A DNA stretch of 64,000 nucleotides from positions 290,024 to 354,023 of the forward strand of contig NZ_JACHOO010000004.1 in assembly GCF_014199915.1 (NCBI RefSeq), given 5' to 3'. Below, piece after piece: positions 8,700-16,698 of this stretch. Position 1 is the first letter of the stretch, and each line of letters opens with the position of its first letter. The position numbers were made by a program, and so were the translations under genes. The notes below the pieces were generated by a model. That model searched no databases. It saw only the letters and a program-made list of their open reading frames with translations, and was not told the origin of the DNA. This DNA comes from Prosthecomicrobium pneumaticum. Its GTDB lineage: Bacteria > Pseudomonadota > Alphaproteobacteria > Rhizobiales > Kaistiaceae.

Positions 8700-9268
8700 A
8701 GCTCGGGGTTCAGCGCCGGATCATTATACATCTTGAACTGGCGATAGAGGCGGAAGCCGCGTGTTTTCGCCTCGATCTCTCCGATCAGGGTGTCGAGCGC
8801 CGCGGCGAGATCGCCGCGCTGGCGCAGGATCGTCGCGAGCTTGGCGGCGCAGGCCGAGCGGTGCGCGTCGGACGCGTCCGGCCGCTCCGCTTCCTCCCGC
8901 ATGTGGTAGGCCTTGAGGGCGAGGATCGACAGCCGGTCGACGATCATGCCGGGGGTCTCCGAGTGCATCGGGCAACCCTCGGGGAACGGCCCGGCAGCGG
9001 CAGCCAGCCAGTCGTCCAGCCGCTCGACCGCATTGTTGCGCTGCTGGTTCAGCCGGTCGATCGCCCGCTTGGCGCGGTAGACGTGCTCGAAGCCGAGATC
9101 GTCGCGGCGCGCGCGGTCCTCCTCGTGCCAGAGCTGAAAATTGAAGCCGTGATTCTCTTCCATCGCGGCCATGGCGCCGTCGCCGGAGGGCGTCACGGGT
9201 CCGCTGTGCCACAGCACCGTCAATTCGACCTGACGCTCGACCAGCGCGGCGATGTCGAGAAGGGGCAT
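8678..9268 (-). CDS. DUF4254 domain-containing protein
   Basis: A 196-residue soluble helical protein. The central motif NHGFNFQLWHEEDRARR, followed by VYRAKRAIDRLNQQRNNAVERLDDW, is the hallmark of DUF4254. Its function is unproven, but DUF4254 genes commonly sit beside family 9 glycosyltransferases, as here, suggesting a role in lipopolysaccharide or other surface-glycan assembly. The start overlaps the stop of the upstream glycosyltransferase gene by one base, so the two are translationally coupled. Confidence 0.85.
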   Translation of the reverse strand: MPLLDIAALVERQVELTVLWHSGPVTPSGDGAMAAMEENHGFNFQLWHEEDRARRDDLGFEHVYRAKRAIDRLNQQRNNAVERLDDWLAAAAGPFPEGCPMHSETPGMIVDRLSILALKAYHMREEAERPDASDAHRSACAAKLATILRQRGDLAAALDTLIGEIEAKTRGFRLYRQFKMYNDPALNPELYRRSGG

Positions 9269-10296
9269 CAGGAAGGGACCGTGACGGTGGCAGCCGGAAT
9301 GAGCGCGCGCGCCCGGGCGAAGACCTCGGCCGGCGAGAGCGGGCCGTGGCCCTGCGGCTCGTCGCGGAGCGGCAGGACGTTCGCGTTGAACGGCCCGGTG
9401 CGGTCGTGGAACGAGGCGAGATAGATCGCGACGCAGGGCGTTCCGGTCGCGGCGGCGAGATGGAGCAGCCCGGAATCATTGCCGACGAACACGTCGGCCG
9501 CCGCCGCCTGATAGACCGCATCGGCGAGATCGGTATCGGTGAAATCGCGCAGCCGCTCCGCGGCCGCGGGTATCAGGGCGGCGCGGATCGTCGCCGCCAT
9601 CGTGCGCTCGGAAGGCCCGCCCATCACCCAGACCTCGAAGCCGGCGGCGGCCGCGGCCGCGGCGAGCGCGACATAGCGCTCGAGCGGCCAGCGCCGCTCC
9701 GGCCCGTTCGATCCGGGTGCGATCGCGATGATCGGCGGGCCGTCCTCGGCAATGCCGGTGCGCCGGCGCCAGGCGGCGAGGTCGGCCGCCGAGACCTCGA
9801 GCCGCGGCGGCGGCAGGTCGACCGGCTCGCGCTCCATCGGCGGCATGGCGAGCATGGCGCAGCGCATGCCGATATGGATGTGGTCGAACTCGCCGCTCCG
9901 CATGTCGTTGACGAGGCCGTAGCGCATCTCGCCCCGCCAGCCGGTGCGGCGCGGAATGCCGGCAAGGAAGGGGGCGAGCGCGGCCTTCACCGTGCCCGGC
10001 ATGATGATCGCCGCGCGATAGTGCCGGTCGCGCAGGCGCCGTGCGAAGCGGAACGCTGCGGCGAGCGAGAGCCGGCCGCGCACATGCGGCTCGACCACCG
10101 CCGCACGCAGTTCCGGCATGAAGCGGGTGAGCGGGGCGCAGAGCGGGCTCGCCACCATGTCGATCGGCCGCCCCGGAAAGCGCGCGGTGAGTATCCGCAC
10201 GGCGGTGTGCGCCCGCACGAAATCGCCGATCCACTGGAACGGGACGACCAGAATCGCGCCGTCGCCCTCGCTCGCTCTCGCCTGTCGGTCCGTCAC
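9268..10296 (-). CDS. Glycosyltransferase family 9 (ADP-heptose:LPS heptosyltransferase-like)
   Basis: Transfers a sugar, in characterised relatives heptose from ADP-heptose, onto the lipopolysaccharide core at the cytoplasmic face. The 342-residue protein has the two-domain GT-B layout of WaaF/WaaC: an N-terminal Rossmann part (VVPFQWIGDFVRAHTAVRIL) and a C-terminal donor-binding part with IIAIAPGSNGPERRWPLERY, VWVMGGPSE and FVGNDSGLLHLAAATGTPCVAIY. Whether the donor is heptose cannot be told from sequence. It heads a two-gene run with DUF4254 and is separated by about 250 bp from the divergent pyrimidine-catabolism operon. Confidence 0.88.
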   Translation of the reverse strand: MTDRQARASEGDGAILVVPFQWIGDFVRAHTAVRILTARFPGRPIDMVASPLCAPLTRFMPELRAAVVEPHVRGRLSLAAAFRFARRLRDRHYRAAIIMPGTVKAALAPFLAGIPRRTGWRGEMRYGLVNDMRSGEFDHIHIGMRCAMLAMPPMEREPVDLPPPRLEVSAADLAAWRRRTGIAEDGPPIIAIAPGSNGPERRWPLERYVALAAAAAAAGFEVWVMGGPSERTMAATIRAALIPAAAERLRDFTDTDLADAVYQAAAADVFVGNDSGLLHLAAATGTPCVAIYLASFHDRTGPFNANVLPLRDEPQGHGPLSPAEVFARARALIPAATVTVPS

Positions 10297-10411
10297 GCGT
10301 GCCCCGCCTTTCCGCCCGTGCCATGACTGCGGTGCCCGGCCCGCCGCGTCAAGCCCGCCACCCCTGCTTGTGGTTTGTGCATTTCAGATTGGAACTGCTC
10401 AAGACAGTCTC

Positions 10412-10446
10412 TTGACGGCACGTTTGGAATTTGTCCAACTGATCAA
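10412..10446 (+). promoter_or_regulatory. RutR-type operator over a candidate preT promoter
   Basis: TTGTCCAACTGATCAA at 10431-10446 matches the E. coli RutR operator TTGACCA-NN-TGGTCAA at 12 of 14 defined positions, one mismatch per half-site. A -35-like TTGACG lies at 10412-10417, which would place the (poor) -10 at about 10435-10440, under the operator, as expected for repression. A RutR orthologue is encoded 5 kb downstream. A second imperfect repeat, TTGGA-N5-TCCAA, overlaps the left side (10426-10440). Confidence 0.7.
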
Positions 10447-10550
10447 GTTTTCCGCGGCCGCGGAACCAAGAACGACAGAGGGCGCGGCAAGCGGGCCGAT
10501 GTATGGCGGGGTCGGAGTCGCCCTGCCGCGCCGTTATGGGAGACGCGTTC

Positions 10551-11903
10551 TTGAGCACGATTTCTGCGCCGGATATCGCCTCCGGCCGCCTGGCGCCGGA
10601 GGATTACCGCGCCAATTTCGGCGACATCCATCCGCCGCTCGATCGTCATCAGGCGCTCGTGGAGTCGGACCGCTGCTATTTCTGCTATGACGCGCCCTGT
10701 GTCGCGGCGTGTCCGACCTCGATCGACATTCCCCTCTTCATCCGCCAGATCAGGACGGAGAACCCGAAGGGGGCGGCGGAGACCATCCTGTCGCAGAACA
10801 TCCTCGGCGGCATGTGCGCGCGCGTCTGCCCGACCGAGACGCTGTGCGAGGAAGCCTGCGTGCGCGAGGCGGCCGAGGGCAAGCCGGTGAAGATCGGCCT
10901 GCTGCAGCGTTTTGCCACGGACGTGCTGATGGAGACGGGCGAGCAGCCCTTCGTCCGCGCGCCCTCGACCGGGCGGCGCGTCGCCGTGGTCGGCGCCGGC
11001 CCGGCCGGTCTCGCGGCCGCGCATCGCCTCGCCATGCACGGCCACGACGTGGTGATCTATGACGCCAGGCCCAAGCCCGGCGGGCTCAACGAATACGGCA
11101 TCGCCGCCTATAAGGCGCCGGACGGCTTCGCGGGCGCCGAGGTCGATTTCATCCTGTCGATCGGCGGCATCACGGTCGAGAACGGCAAGGCGCTCGGCCG
11201 CGACATCGCGCTGTCGGAGCTGCGCGGCGCCTATGACGCGGTCTTCCTCGGCATGGGTCTCGCCGGCGTCAATGCGCTCGGCCTCGACGGCGAGGAACTG
11301 CCCGGTGCCGAGGACGCCGTCGATTATATCGGCCGGCTCCGCCAGACGGACGACCTCGCCGCCCTGCCGGTCGGCCGCCGCATCGTGGTGATCGGCGGCG
11401 GCATGACGGCGGTCGATGTCGCCGTGCAGTCGAGGCGGCTCGGTGCCGAGGAGGTGACGATCGTCTACCGCCGCGACCGCGCGGCGATGGGCGCCTCCGC
11501 TTATGAGCAGGAGCTCGCCGCGACCGACGGCGTGGTGATCCGCCACAACGCGCAGCCGCTGCGGCTCGTCACGGAGGGCGGCCGGGTCACCGGCGTCGTC
11601 TTCGAGCGCACCCGCAGCGAGGCCGGCGCGCTCGCGGCCACCGGCGAGACCTTCACGCTGCCCGCCGACATGGTGTTCAAGGCGATCGGCCAGAAGCTCG
11701 TGCCCGCCGCCTTCGAGGAGCCGGGCGCGGCGCTGACCCTGAAGGGGGGCAAGATCGCCGTCGACGAGGAGCGCCGCACGACGCTGTCCGGCGTCTGGGC
11801 GGGCGGCGACTGCGCCGCCACCGGCGAGGACCTCACGGTCGCCGCCGTCGCCGACGGCCGGATCGCCGCCGAATCCATCCACCGCGCATTGAGCGCCGCC
11901 TGA
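10551..11903 (+). CDS. preT: Dihydropyrimidine dehydrogenase, NAD(P)H-oxidising flavoprotein subunit (PreT/PydA)
   Basis: First enzyme of reductive pyrimidine degradation (uracil or thymine to the dihydro form), together with PreA. About 450 residues: an N-terminal Fe-S domain (CYFCYDAPCVAACPTSIDIP and GGMCARVCPTETLCEEACV), then an FAD-binding Rossmann fold (VAVVGAGPAGLAAA) and an NAD(P)-binding fold (RIVVIGGGMTAVDVA), ending with VWAGGDCA. It is the glutamate-synthase-small-subunit-like half of mammalian DPD. The start is uncertain: TTG at 10551 has GGGAGA seven bases upstream and gives the usual N-terminus; ATG codons at 10536 and 10503 lack a ribosome site. PreA starts 11 bp after the stop. 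Confidence 0.93.
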   Translation: MSTISAPDIASGRLAPEDYRANFGDIHPPLDRHQALVESDRCYFCYDAPCVAACPTSIDIPLFIRQIRTENPKGAAETILSQNILGGMCARVCPTETLCEEACVREAAEGKPVKIGLLQRFATDVLMETGEQPFVRAPSTGRRVAVVGAGPAGLAAAHRLAMHGHDVVIYDARPKPGGLNEYGIAAYKAPDGFAGAEVDFILSIGGITVENGKALGRDIALSELRGAYDAVFLGMGLAGVNALGLDGEELPGAEDAVDYIGRLRQTDDLAALPVGRRIVVIGGGMTAVDVAVQSRRLGAEEVTIVYRRDRAAMGASAYEQELAATDGVVIRHNAQPLRLVTEGGRVTGVVFERTRSEAGALAATGETFTLPADMVFKAIGQKLVPAAFEEPGAALTLKGGKIAVDEERRTTLSGVWAGGDCAATGEDLTVAAVADGRIAAESIHRALSAA

Positions 11904-11914
11904 GGGGCACCGCC

Positions 11915-13246
11915 ATGGCCGACCTGCGCACCGAATTCGTCGGAATCAAATCGCCGAACCCGTTCTGGCTCGCCTCCGCGCCGCCGACCGACAAGGCCTA
12001 CAATGTCGTCCGCGCCTATAAGGAAGGCTGGGGCGGCGTGGTCTGGAAGACGCTCGGCGAGGACGGCCCGCCGGTCGTCAACGTCTCCGGCCCGCGCTAC
12101 GGCGCGATGCATGCCGGCGACCGCCGGCTGGTCGGGCTCAACAATATCGAGCTGATCACCGACCGGCCGCTCGAGATCAACCTGCAGGAGATCAAGCAGG
12201 TGAAGCGCGACTGGCCGGATCGCGCCCTCGTCGTCTCGCTGATGGTGCCCTGCGTCGAGGAGAGCTGGAAGGCGATCCTGAAGCGCGTCGAGGAGACCGA
12301 GGCGGACGGCGTCGAGCTGAATTTCGGCTGCCCGCACGGCATGAGCGAGCGCGGCATGGGCTCGGCGGTCGGCCAGGTGCCGGAATACATCGAAATGGTG
12401 GCGCGCTGGTGCAAGACGCACACCCGCATGCCGGTGATCGTCAAGCTCACGCCGAACATCACCGACATCCGTTACCCCGCCCGTGCGGCGAAGGCGGGCG
12501 GTGCCGACGCGGTGTCGCTCATCAACACCGTCTCCTCGATCATCGGCGTCGACATCGATACCTTCGCGCCGCTGCCGACGATCGACGGCAAGGGCTCGCA
12601 TGGCGGCTATTGCGGCCCGGCGGTGAAGCCGATCGCCCTCAACATGACGGCGGAGATCGCCCGCGACCGGGAGACGCGCGGCCTGCCGATCTCCGGCATC
12701 GGCGGTGTCACCACCTGGCGCGACGCGGTCGAGTTCATGGCGCTCGGCGCCGGCACGGTGCAGGTCTGCACGGCCGCGATGACCTATGGCTTCCGGATCG
12801 TCAAGGACATGATCGAGGGCCTGTCGCAGTATATGGACGAGCGCGGCTTCCGCAGCGTCGAGGAGATCGTCGGCCGCGCCGTCCCGAACGTCACCGACTG
12901 GCAGTATCTCAATCTCAACTACGTCGCCAAGGCGAAGATCGACCAGGATCTCTGCATCGAATGCGGCCGCTGCCACATCGCCTGCGAGGACACCTCGCAC
13001 CAGGCGATCACCAGCATGAAGGACGGCAAGCGCCATTTCGAGGTGATCGACGAGGAATGCGTCGGCTGCAATCTGTGCGTCAGCGTCTGCCCGGTCGAGG
13101 ATTGCATCACCATGGTGCCGCAGACGGCGGGCGTCGACCCGCGCACCGGCCTCGCCAATGACCGGCCCTATGCCAACTGGACGACGCACCCCAACAACCC
13201 GATGGCCCGGCCGGCCGCGGAGGTGGTCGCCGAGCCGGCCGAGTAG
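11915..13246 (+). CDS. preA: NAD-dependent dihydropyrimidine dehydrogenase subunit PreA
   Basis: Catalytic FMN subunit that reduces uracil or thymine; 443 residues. An N-terminal dihydroorotate-dehydrogenase-like TIM barrel (residues about 5-320: SPNPFWLASAPPTDK, LNFGCPHGMSERGMG, GIGGVTTWRDAVEFM) is followed by a two-cluster ferredoxin domain with CIECGRCHIACED and CVGCNLCVSVCPVEDC. The active-site Cys of PreA/DPD is present in the CPHGMSERGMG loop. It follows preT after 11 bp and forms the hetero-complex with it. It ends two bases from the stop of the convergent glutaminase gene, so the operon probably ends here. Confidence 0.96.
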   Translation: MADLRTEFVGIKSPNPFWLASAPPTDKAYNVVRAYKEGWGGVVWKTLGEDGPPVVNVSGPRYGAMHAGDRRLVGLNNIELITDRPLEINLQEIKQVKRDWPDRALVVSLMVPCVEESWKAILKRVEETEADGVELNFGCPHGMSERGMGSAVGQVPEYIEMVARWCKTHTRMPVIVKLTPNITDIRYPARAAKAGGADAVSLINTVSSIIGVDIDTFAPLPTIDGKGSHGGYCGPAVKPIALNMTAEIARDRETRGLPISGIGGVTTWRDAVEFMALGAGTVQVCTAAMTYGFRIVKDMIEGLSQYMDERGFRSVEEIVGRAVPNVTDWQYLNLNYVAKAKIDQDLCIECGRCHIACEDTSHQAITSMKDGKRHFEVIDEECVGCNLCVSVCPVEDCITMVPQTAGVDPRTGLANDRPYANWTTHPNNPMARPAAEVVAEPAE

Positions 13247-13248
13247 GT

Positions 13249-15120
13249 TCAGCTCTCCAGCGCCTCGACCTCCGCCGTCATGCGGCGGAGGCGTTCGGAG
13301 AGGTCGCGCGTCATGTTGGCGTAGATCCGGACGATCATCTCCGGATGCGCCTCGCCGACCTCCTTCAGCTGTTCGACCGAGAAGCCGTAGCAGACCACCC
13401 GTTCGCGCGCGACGACCTCGGCGGAGCGCCGGCCGCCATCGATCACCGCCATCTCGCCGAAGGAGAGGCCGGGTCCGAGCGAGGCGATGCGGATCGTCTT
13501 GCGGCCGTCGCGCTCCGGCGCCGGCACCTGCACCGACACCGAACCGCGGGCGATCACGAAGAACACATTGGCGGCGTCACCGGCCCGGATGAGCGTGTCG
13601 CCCGTCTCGAAGACGAAGGGCCGCGCCATCGCCTCGAGCCGCTTGATGTCCTCGGCCGGCAGGCCGCGGAAGAGGTCGATCGAGGCGAGCGAGAAGCGGC
13701 TCTCCTCGCCGCTCAACCCCGCCGCGGCGATCAGCCGGTTCTCGAACCATTCGAGCGCCGCGTCGCGATCGGCGAAGACGCGGCCCGAGAGACCGCCCGG
13801 CGCCTCGGCGAGGCCGCGATGGAGGTCGCCGAGCGGCCCCTCGGCGCCGAGATGGGCGAAGGCGAGGCTGCGCTGCGGCGTCGCGAAGCCCGCGGCGAGC
13901 CGCAGCAGCAGGCTCGACGCCGCCTCGTCCATCGAGGGCACGCGGCGCAGATCGAGGATCAGATGGTCGGCGTCGCCGGCGAGCGCGCCGACCCGCCGCA
14001 AGAGGCGTTCGGTCGAGCCGAAGAACAGCGGCCCCTGCACCTCCAGAATGGCGATGCGGCGCCCCTCGGCGTCGAGCACGCGCCGCTCGGCCGGCCCGCG
14101 CACCCGCTTCGAGCGGGTGACGTCGGCGCGCAACTCGCGGCGGATCACGGTGCGGGCGGTGATCTGCGTCTTGAAGACGTGCAGCCCGAAGGTCGCCGCG
14201 ATGTCGCGGCAGGCGGCGACGCCGCGCACGCTGTTGCCGTGCCCGTCGATCGGCGGCGAGAACACGGCGATGCCGAGCTGGCCGGGGATCACCGCCATGA
14301 TCGAGCCGGCGACGCCGCTCTTCGCCGGGATGCCGACATCATAGGACCATTGCCCGGCATAATTGTACATGCCGCAGGAATTCATCACCGACAGCACGTC
14401 CGGGATGAACTCGGCGGCGAGCGCCCGTTCGCCGGTGAGCGGATTGACGCCGTTATTGGCGAGCGCGGCGCCCATCACGGCGAGGTCGACGGCCGTCACC
14501 TCGATCGCGCATTGGCGGAAATAGACGTCGAGAATGTCTTCCGGTGCCGCACGGATCATGCCGCTGTTGAGCATCATATAGGCGATCGCCCGGTTGCGGT
14601 GGCCGGTCGCCTTCTCGGATTCGAACACCGCCTCGTCGATCGCGAGCGGCCGGCCGGCGAAGCGGCCGAACAGAGCGAGCAGGGTGTCGATCCGCTCGCC
14701 GAGCGTATGGCCGCGCACCGTCTCGGCGACGGCGATCGCCCCGGCGTTCACCATCGGGTTGAACGGACGGTTGTGCACCTCGTCGAGCACGATCGAATTG
14801 AACGCCTCGCCGGTCGGCTCGACGCCGACCCGCTGCAGCACGGCCTCGCGGCCGTAGCGCTCGAGCGCATAGCCGTAGAGGAAGGGTTTGGACACCGACT
14901 GGATGGTGAAGGGCGTGCGCGCGTCGCCGGCGGCGTAGACCTTGCCGTCGACGGTGGCGATGGCGATGCCGCATTGCATCGGATCGGCCTTGGCGAGTTC
15001 CGGGATGTAGGAGGCGACCGTTCCGCCGGACATCCGGCCGATGCGGAAATGGAGGTCGTCGAGATAATCCTGGATCGGGTCGGGTGCCGCCGTGTCCGGT
15101 CCGTGTCCTGCTGACGTCAT
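13249..15120 (-). CDS. glsA: Glutaminase A fused to STAS and cyclic-nucleotide-binding domains
   Basis: Hydrolyses glutamine to glutamate and ammonia. The 623-residue protein is about twice the length of E. coli YbaS/YneH (about 310). Residues about 10-305 are the serine-lactamase-fold glutaminase (QSVSKPFLYGYAL with the SxxK serine, NPMVNAGAIA, MMLNSGM, YDVGIPAKSGVAG). Residues about 360-450 resemble a STAS domain (LILDLRRVPSMDEAASSLLLRL), and about 485-610 are a Crp-type cyclic-nucleotide-binding domain (LFRGLPAEDIKRLE, GPGLSFGEMAVIDGGRRSAEVVA). Start ATG 15120 has AGGGGAAG upstream. It lies downstream of rutR on the same strand after a 94-bp gap. The fusion suggests allosteric control by a cyclic nucleotide or a partner protein. 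Confidence 0.92.
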   Translation of the reverse strand: MTSAGHGPDTAAPDPIQDYLDDLHFRIGRMSGGTVASYIPELAKADPMQCGIAIATVDGKVYAAGDARTPFTIQSVSKPFLYGYALERYGREAVLQRVGVEPTGEAFNSIVLDEVHNRPFNPMVNAGAIAVAETVRGHTLGERIDTLLALFGRFAGRPLAIDEAVFESEKATGHRNRAIAYMMLNSGMIRAAPEDILDVYFRQCAIEVTAVDLAVMGAALANNGVNPLTGERALAAEFIPDVLSVMNSCGMYNYAGQWSYDVGIPAKSGVAGSIMAVIPGQLGIAVFSPPIDGHGNSVRGVAACRDIAATFGLHVFKTQITARTVIRRELRADVTRSKRVRGPAERRVLDAEGRRIAILEVQGPLFFGSTERLLRRVGALAGDADHLILDLRRVPSMDEAASSLLLRLAAGFATPQRSLAFAHLGAEGPLGDLHRGLAEAPGGLSGRVFADRDAALEWFENRLIAAAGLSGEESRFSLASIDLFRGLPAEDIKRLEAMARPFVFETGDTLIRAGDAANVFFVIARGSVSVQVPAPERDGRKTIRIASLGPGLSFGEMAVIDGGRRSAEVVARERVVCYGFSVEQLKEVGEAHPEMIVRIYANMTRDLSERLRRMTAEVEALES

Positions 15121-15214
15121 GCTTCCCCTCGATGCCCCAGACGCGGGGGGAATGATACAAGGCCCGTGCCAGCGAAATGAAGAGAAAGCGAAGACGGCTG
15201 AGCTTCGTGAGGCC

Positions 15215-15868
15215 TCAGTCCGGCCTCGGCCGCAGTCCACCGAGGATCAGCTCTTCGAGCGTCCGCGCCGCCCGGTCGAAATGGGCGGTCTCGGACGGCT
15301 CCGCACCGAGCACGGCGCGCACCTGGACGTCGAAATCGGCGTAATGCTGCGTCGTCGCCCAGATCGTGAAGACGAGGTGATGCGGGTCGACCGGCGCGAT
15401 GCGCCCTTCCGCGATCCAGCGGCGGATCACTTCGGCCTTCTCGTCGACAAGGGCCTTCAGCGGGCCGGCGAGGATGTCGCCGATCACAGGCGCGCCCTGC
15501 AGGATCTCGAGCGCGAAGAGCCGCGAGGCCTTCGGGCGGTCGCGCGACAGCTCGAGCTTGCGGTCGATATAGGCCTTCAGCTCGGCGAGCGGCTCTTCGC
15601 CTTCGCCGAGATGGGTGAGCGGGCCGAGCCAGTCGTCGAGCGTATGCTCGAGGATCGCCCGGTAGATGTCCTCCTTGCGGCGGAAGTAATAGAGGAGGTT
15701 CGGCTTCGTCATGCCGGCCCGTTCGGCGATCTGGTCGATCGTCGCACCGCGGAAGCCATAGGTCGAGAACACGTCGAGGGCCGCGTCGAGGATCTTCTCC
15801 TCGTTCGCCTGCTGGATGCGGGTGCGCTTCTTCGTCCGTTGCGCGCGGGCGGCCTCGGGCGGGTTCAT
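15215..15868 (-). CDS. rutR: Pyrimidine-responsive TetR-family regulator RutR
   Basis: Represses pyrimidine catabolism and is released by uracil or thymine in E. coli. The 217-residue protein shows the TetR helix-turn-helix (ATIDQIAERAGMTKPNLLYYFRRKEDIY) and, throughout its ligand domain, strings shared with E. coli RutR: KLELSRD, ASRLFALEILQGAP, LKALVDEK, FTIWATTQHYADF and the terminal GLRPRP. That level of conservation outside the DNA-binding region supports orthology. Start ATG 15868 gives the usual length, although no good ribosome site is visible; a GTG at 15982 just after the XRE gene would add 38 proline/arginine-rich residues. A matching operator lies before preT. Confidence 0.92.
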   Translation of the reverse strand: MNPPEAARAQRTKKRTRIQQANEEKILDAALDVFSTYGFRGATIDQIAERAGMTKPNLLYYFRRKEDIYRAILEHTLDDWLGPLTHLGEGEEPLAELKAYIDRKLELSRDRPKASRLFALEILQGAPVIGDILAGPLKALVDEKAEVIRRWIAEGRIAPVDPHHLVFTIWATTQHYADFDVQVRAVLGAEPSETAHFDRAARTLEELILGGLRPRPD

Positions 15869-15986
15869 CGGCGCGGCGGCAGGGAGGGGCGCATCGGGGC
15901 GTGCATCGGGGCCTTGGCGACGAGGAAGAGGAGCCGGAGCCCTCCTAGGCCAAACGGCTGCGTCGCGCAATTCGATCTGCACCGCC

Positions 15987-16550
15987 TCAGAAGCTCGGCG
16001 GCGTGCAGGCGGTGACGAGTTCGAGCTCGCCCTCGCCGATGTTCCTGAAGGCGTGCGGCTTGCGGCTGTCGAAGAAATAGGCGTCGCCGGGGCCGAGTTC
16101 GTAGCGCGTTCCGGCCACTTCGAGCAGCATCCGGCCGCGGATCACGAGCCCGGCCTCCTCGCCCTGATGCGACAGCATCGCCTTGCCGGACTCGGCGCCC
16201 GGCTGATAGCGCTCGTGCAGCATCTGCAGGCTGCGGCCCTCGAGATCGGAGCCGACCTGGCGGTAGGAGATGCCGCCGCCGGCGATCTCCTTCAGTTCCG
16301 CCGCGCGGTAGACGACCTTCTCCGCCTCGCCGCCGTCCTCGGCGAAGAATTCGGCGAGGCTGATCGGGATGCCGGCCAGAATCTGCCGCAGCCCCGAGAC
16401 CGAGGGGCTGACGCGGTTCGCCTCGACCATCGAGACGGTGGCGTTCGAGACCCCGGCGCGCTTGGCGAGCGCGCGCTGCGAAAGGCCGTGCCGCAGCCGC
16501 AGCGCCCGAAGCCGCGCCCCGACATCGAGTTCGTAGGGGCGGCCGGTCAT
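15987..16550 (-). CDS. XRE-family regulator with C-terminal cupin domain (PuuR-like)
   Basis: A 187-residue regulator with an N-terminal helix-turn-helix (about 9-65: LRALRLRHGLSQRALAKRAGVSNATVSMVEANRVSPS) and a C-terminal cupin sensor domain (about 105-185: GEEAGLVIRGRMLLEVAGTRYELGPGD, KPHAFRNIGEGELELV). This architecture is that of PuuR and other amino-acid/amine catabolism repressors. It is divergent from the beta-alanine:pyruvate transaminase gene and upstream of rutR on the same strand, so it may sense beta-alanine or a related amine and control the lower pathway. The ligand is inferred. Confidence 0.9.
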   Translation of the reverse strand: MTGRPYELDVGARLRALRLRHGLSQRALAKRAGVSNATVSMVEANRVSPSVSGLRQILAGIPISLAEFFAEDGGEAEKVVYRAAELKEIAGGGISYRQVGSDLEGRSLQMLHERYQPGAESGKAMLSHQGEEAGLVIRGRMLLEVAGTRYELGPGDAYFFDSRKPHAFRNIGEGELELVTACTPPSF

Positions 16551-16587
16551 GGCGGCAGGGCAGGGCGGCGAGCGTTCATGTGTTCAA

Positions 16588-16618
16588 GATATAGAACGTT
16601 CTTAACGCCGCCTGTCAA
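16588..16618 (-). promoter_or_regulatory. Promoter of the XRE-cupin gene with embedded palindromic operator
   Basis: On the minus strand TTGACA (16618-16613) and TATATC or CTATAT (16593-16588 or 16594-16589) form -35 and -10 boxes spaced 18-19 bp. The perfect palindrome AGAACGTTCT (16593-16602) sits in the spacer next to the -10, about 43 bp before the start codon: a good place for autorepression. A second palindrome, GTCAATTGAC (16614-16623), covers the -35 region. Confidence 0.55.
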
Positions 16619-16698
16619 TTGACCGGCCAAATGGCGGGGGTTACGTTCACGAAAATGACCGCCCCGACCGGCCGGCCGGTCCCCCGGAGCCCCCGATC

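Noticed and set aside
10503-10550. Upstream ATG starts for preT (10503 and 10536)
   Set aside because: No ribosome site; the TTG at 10551 has GGGAGA at good spacing and gives the family N-terminus. Not certain, so noted in the gene entry.
16619-16634. TTGACCGG... as a second RutR operator before the beta-alanine transaminase gene
   Set aside because: Only the left half-site matches; the right half of the consensus is absent.
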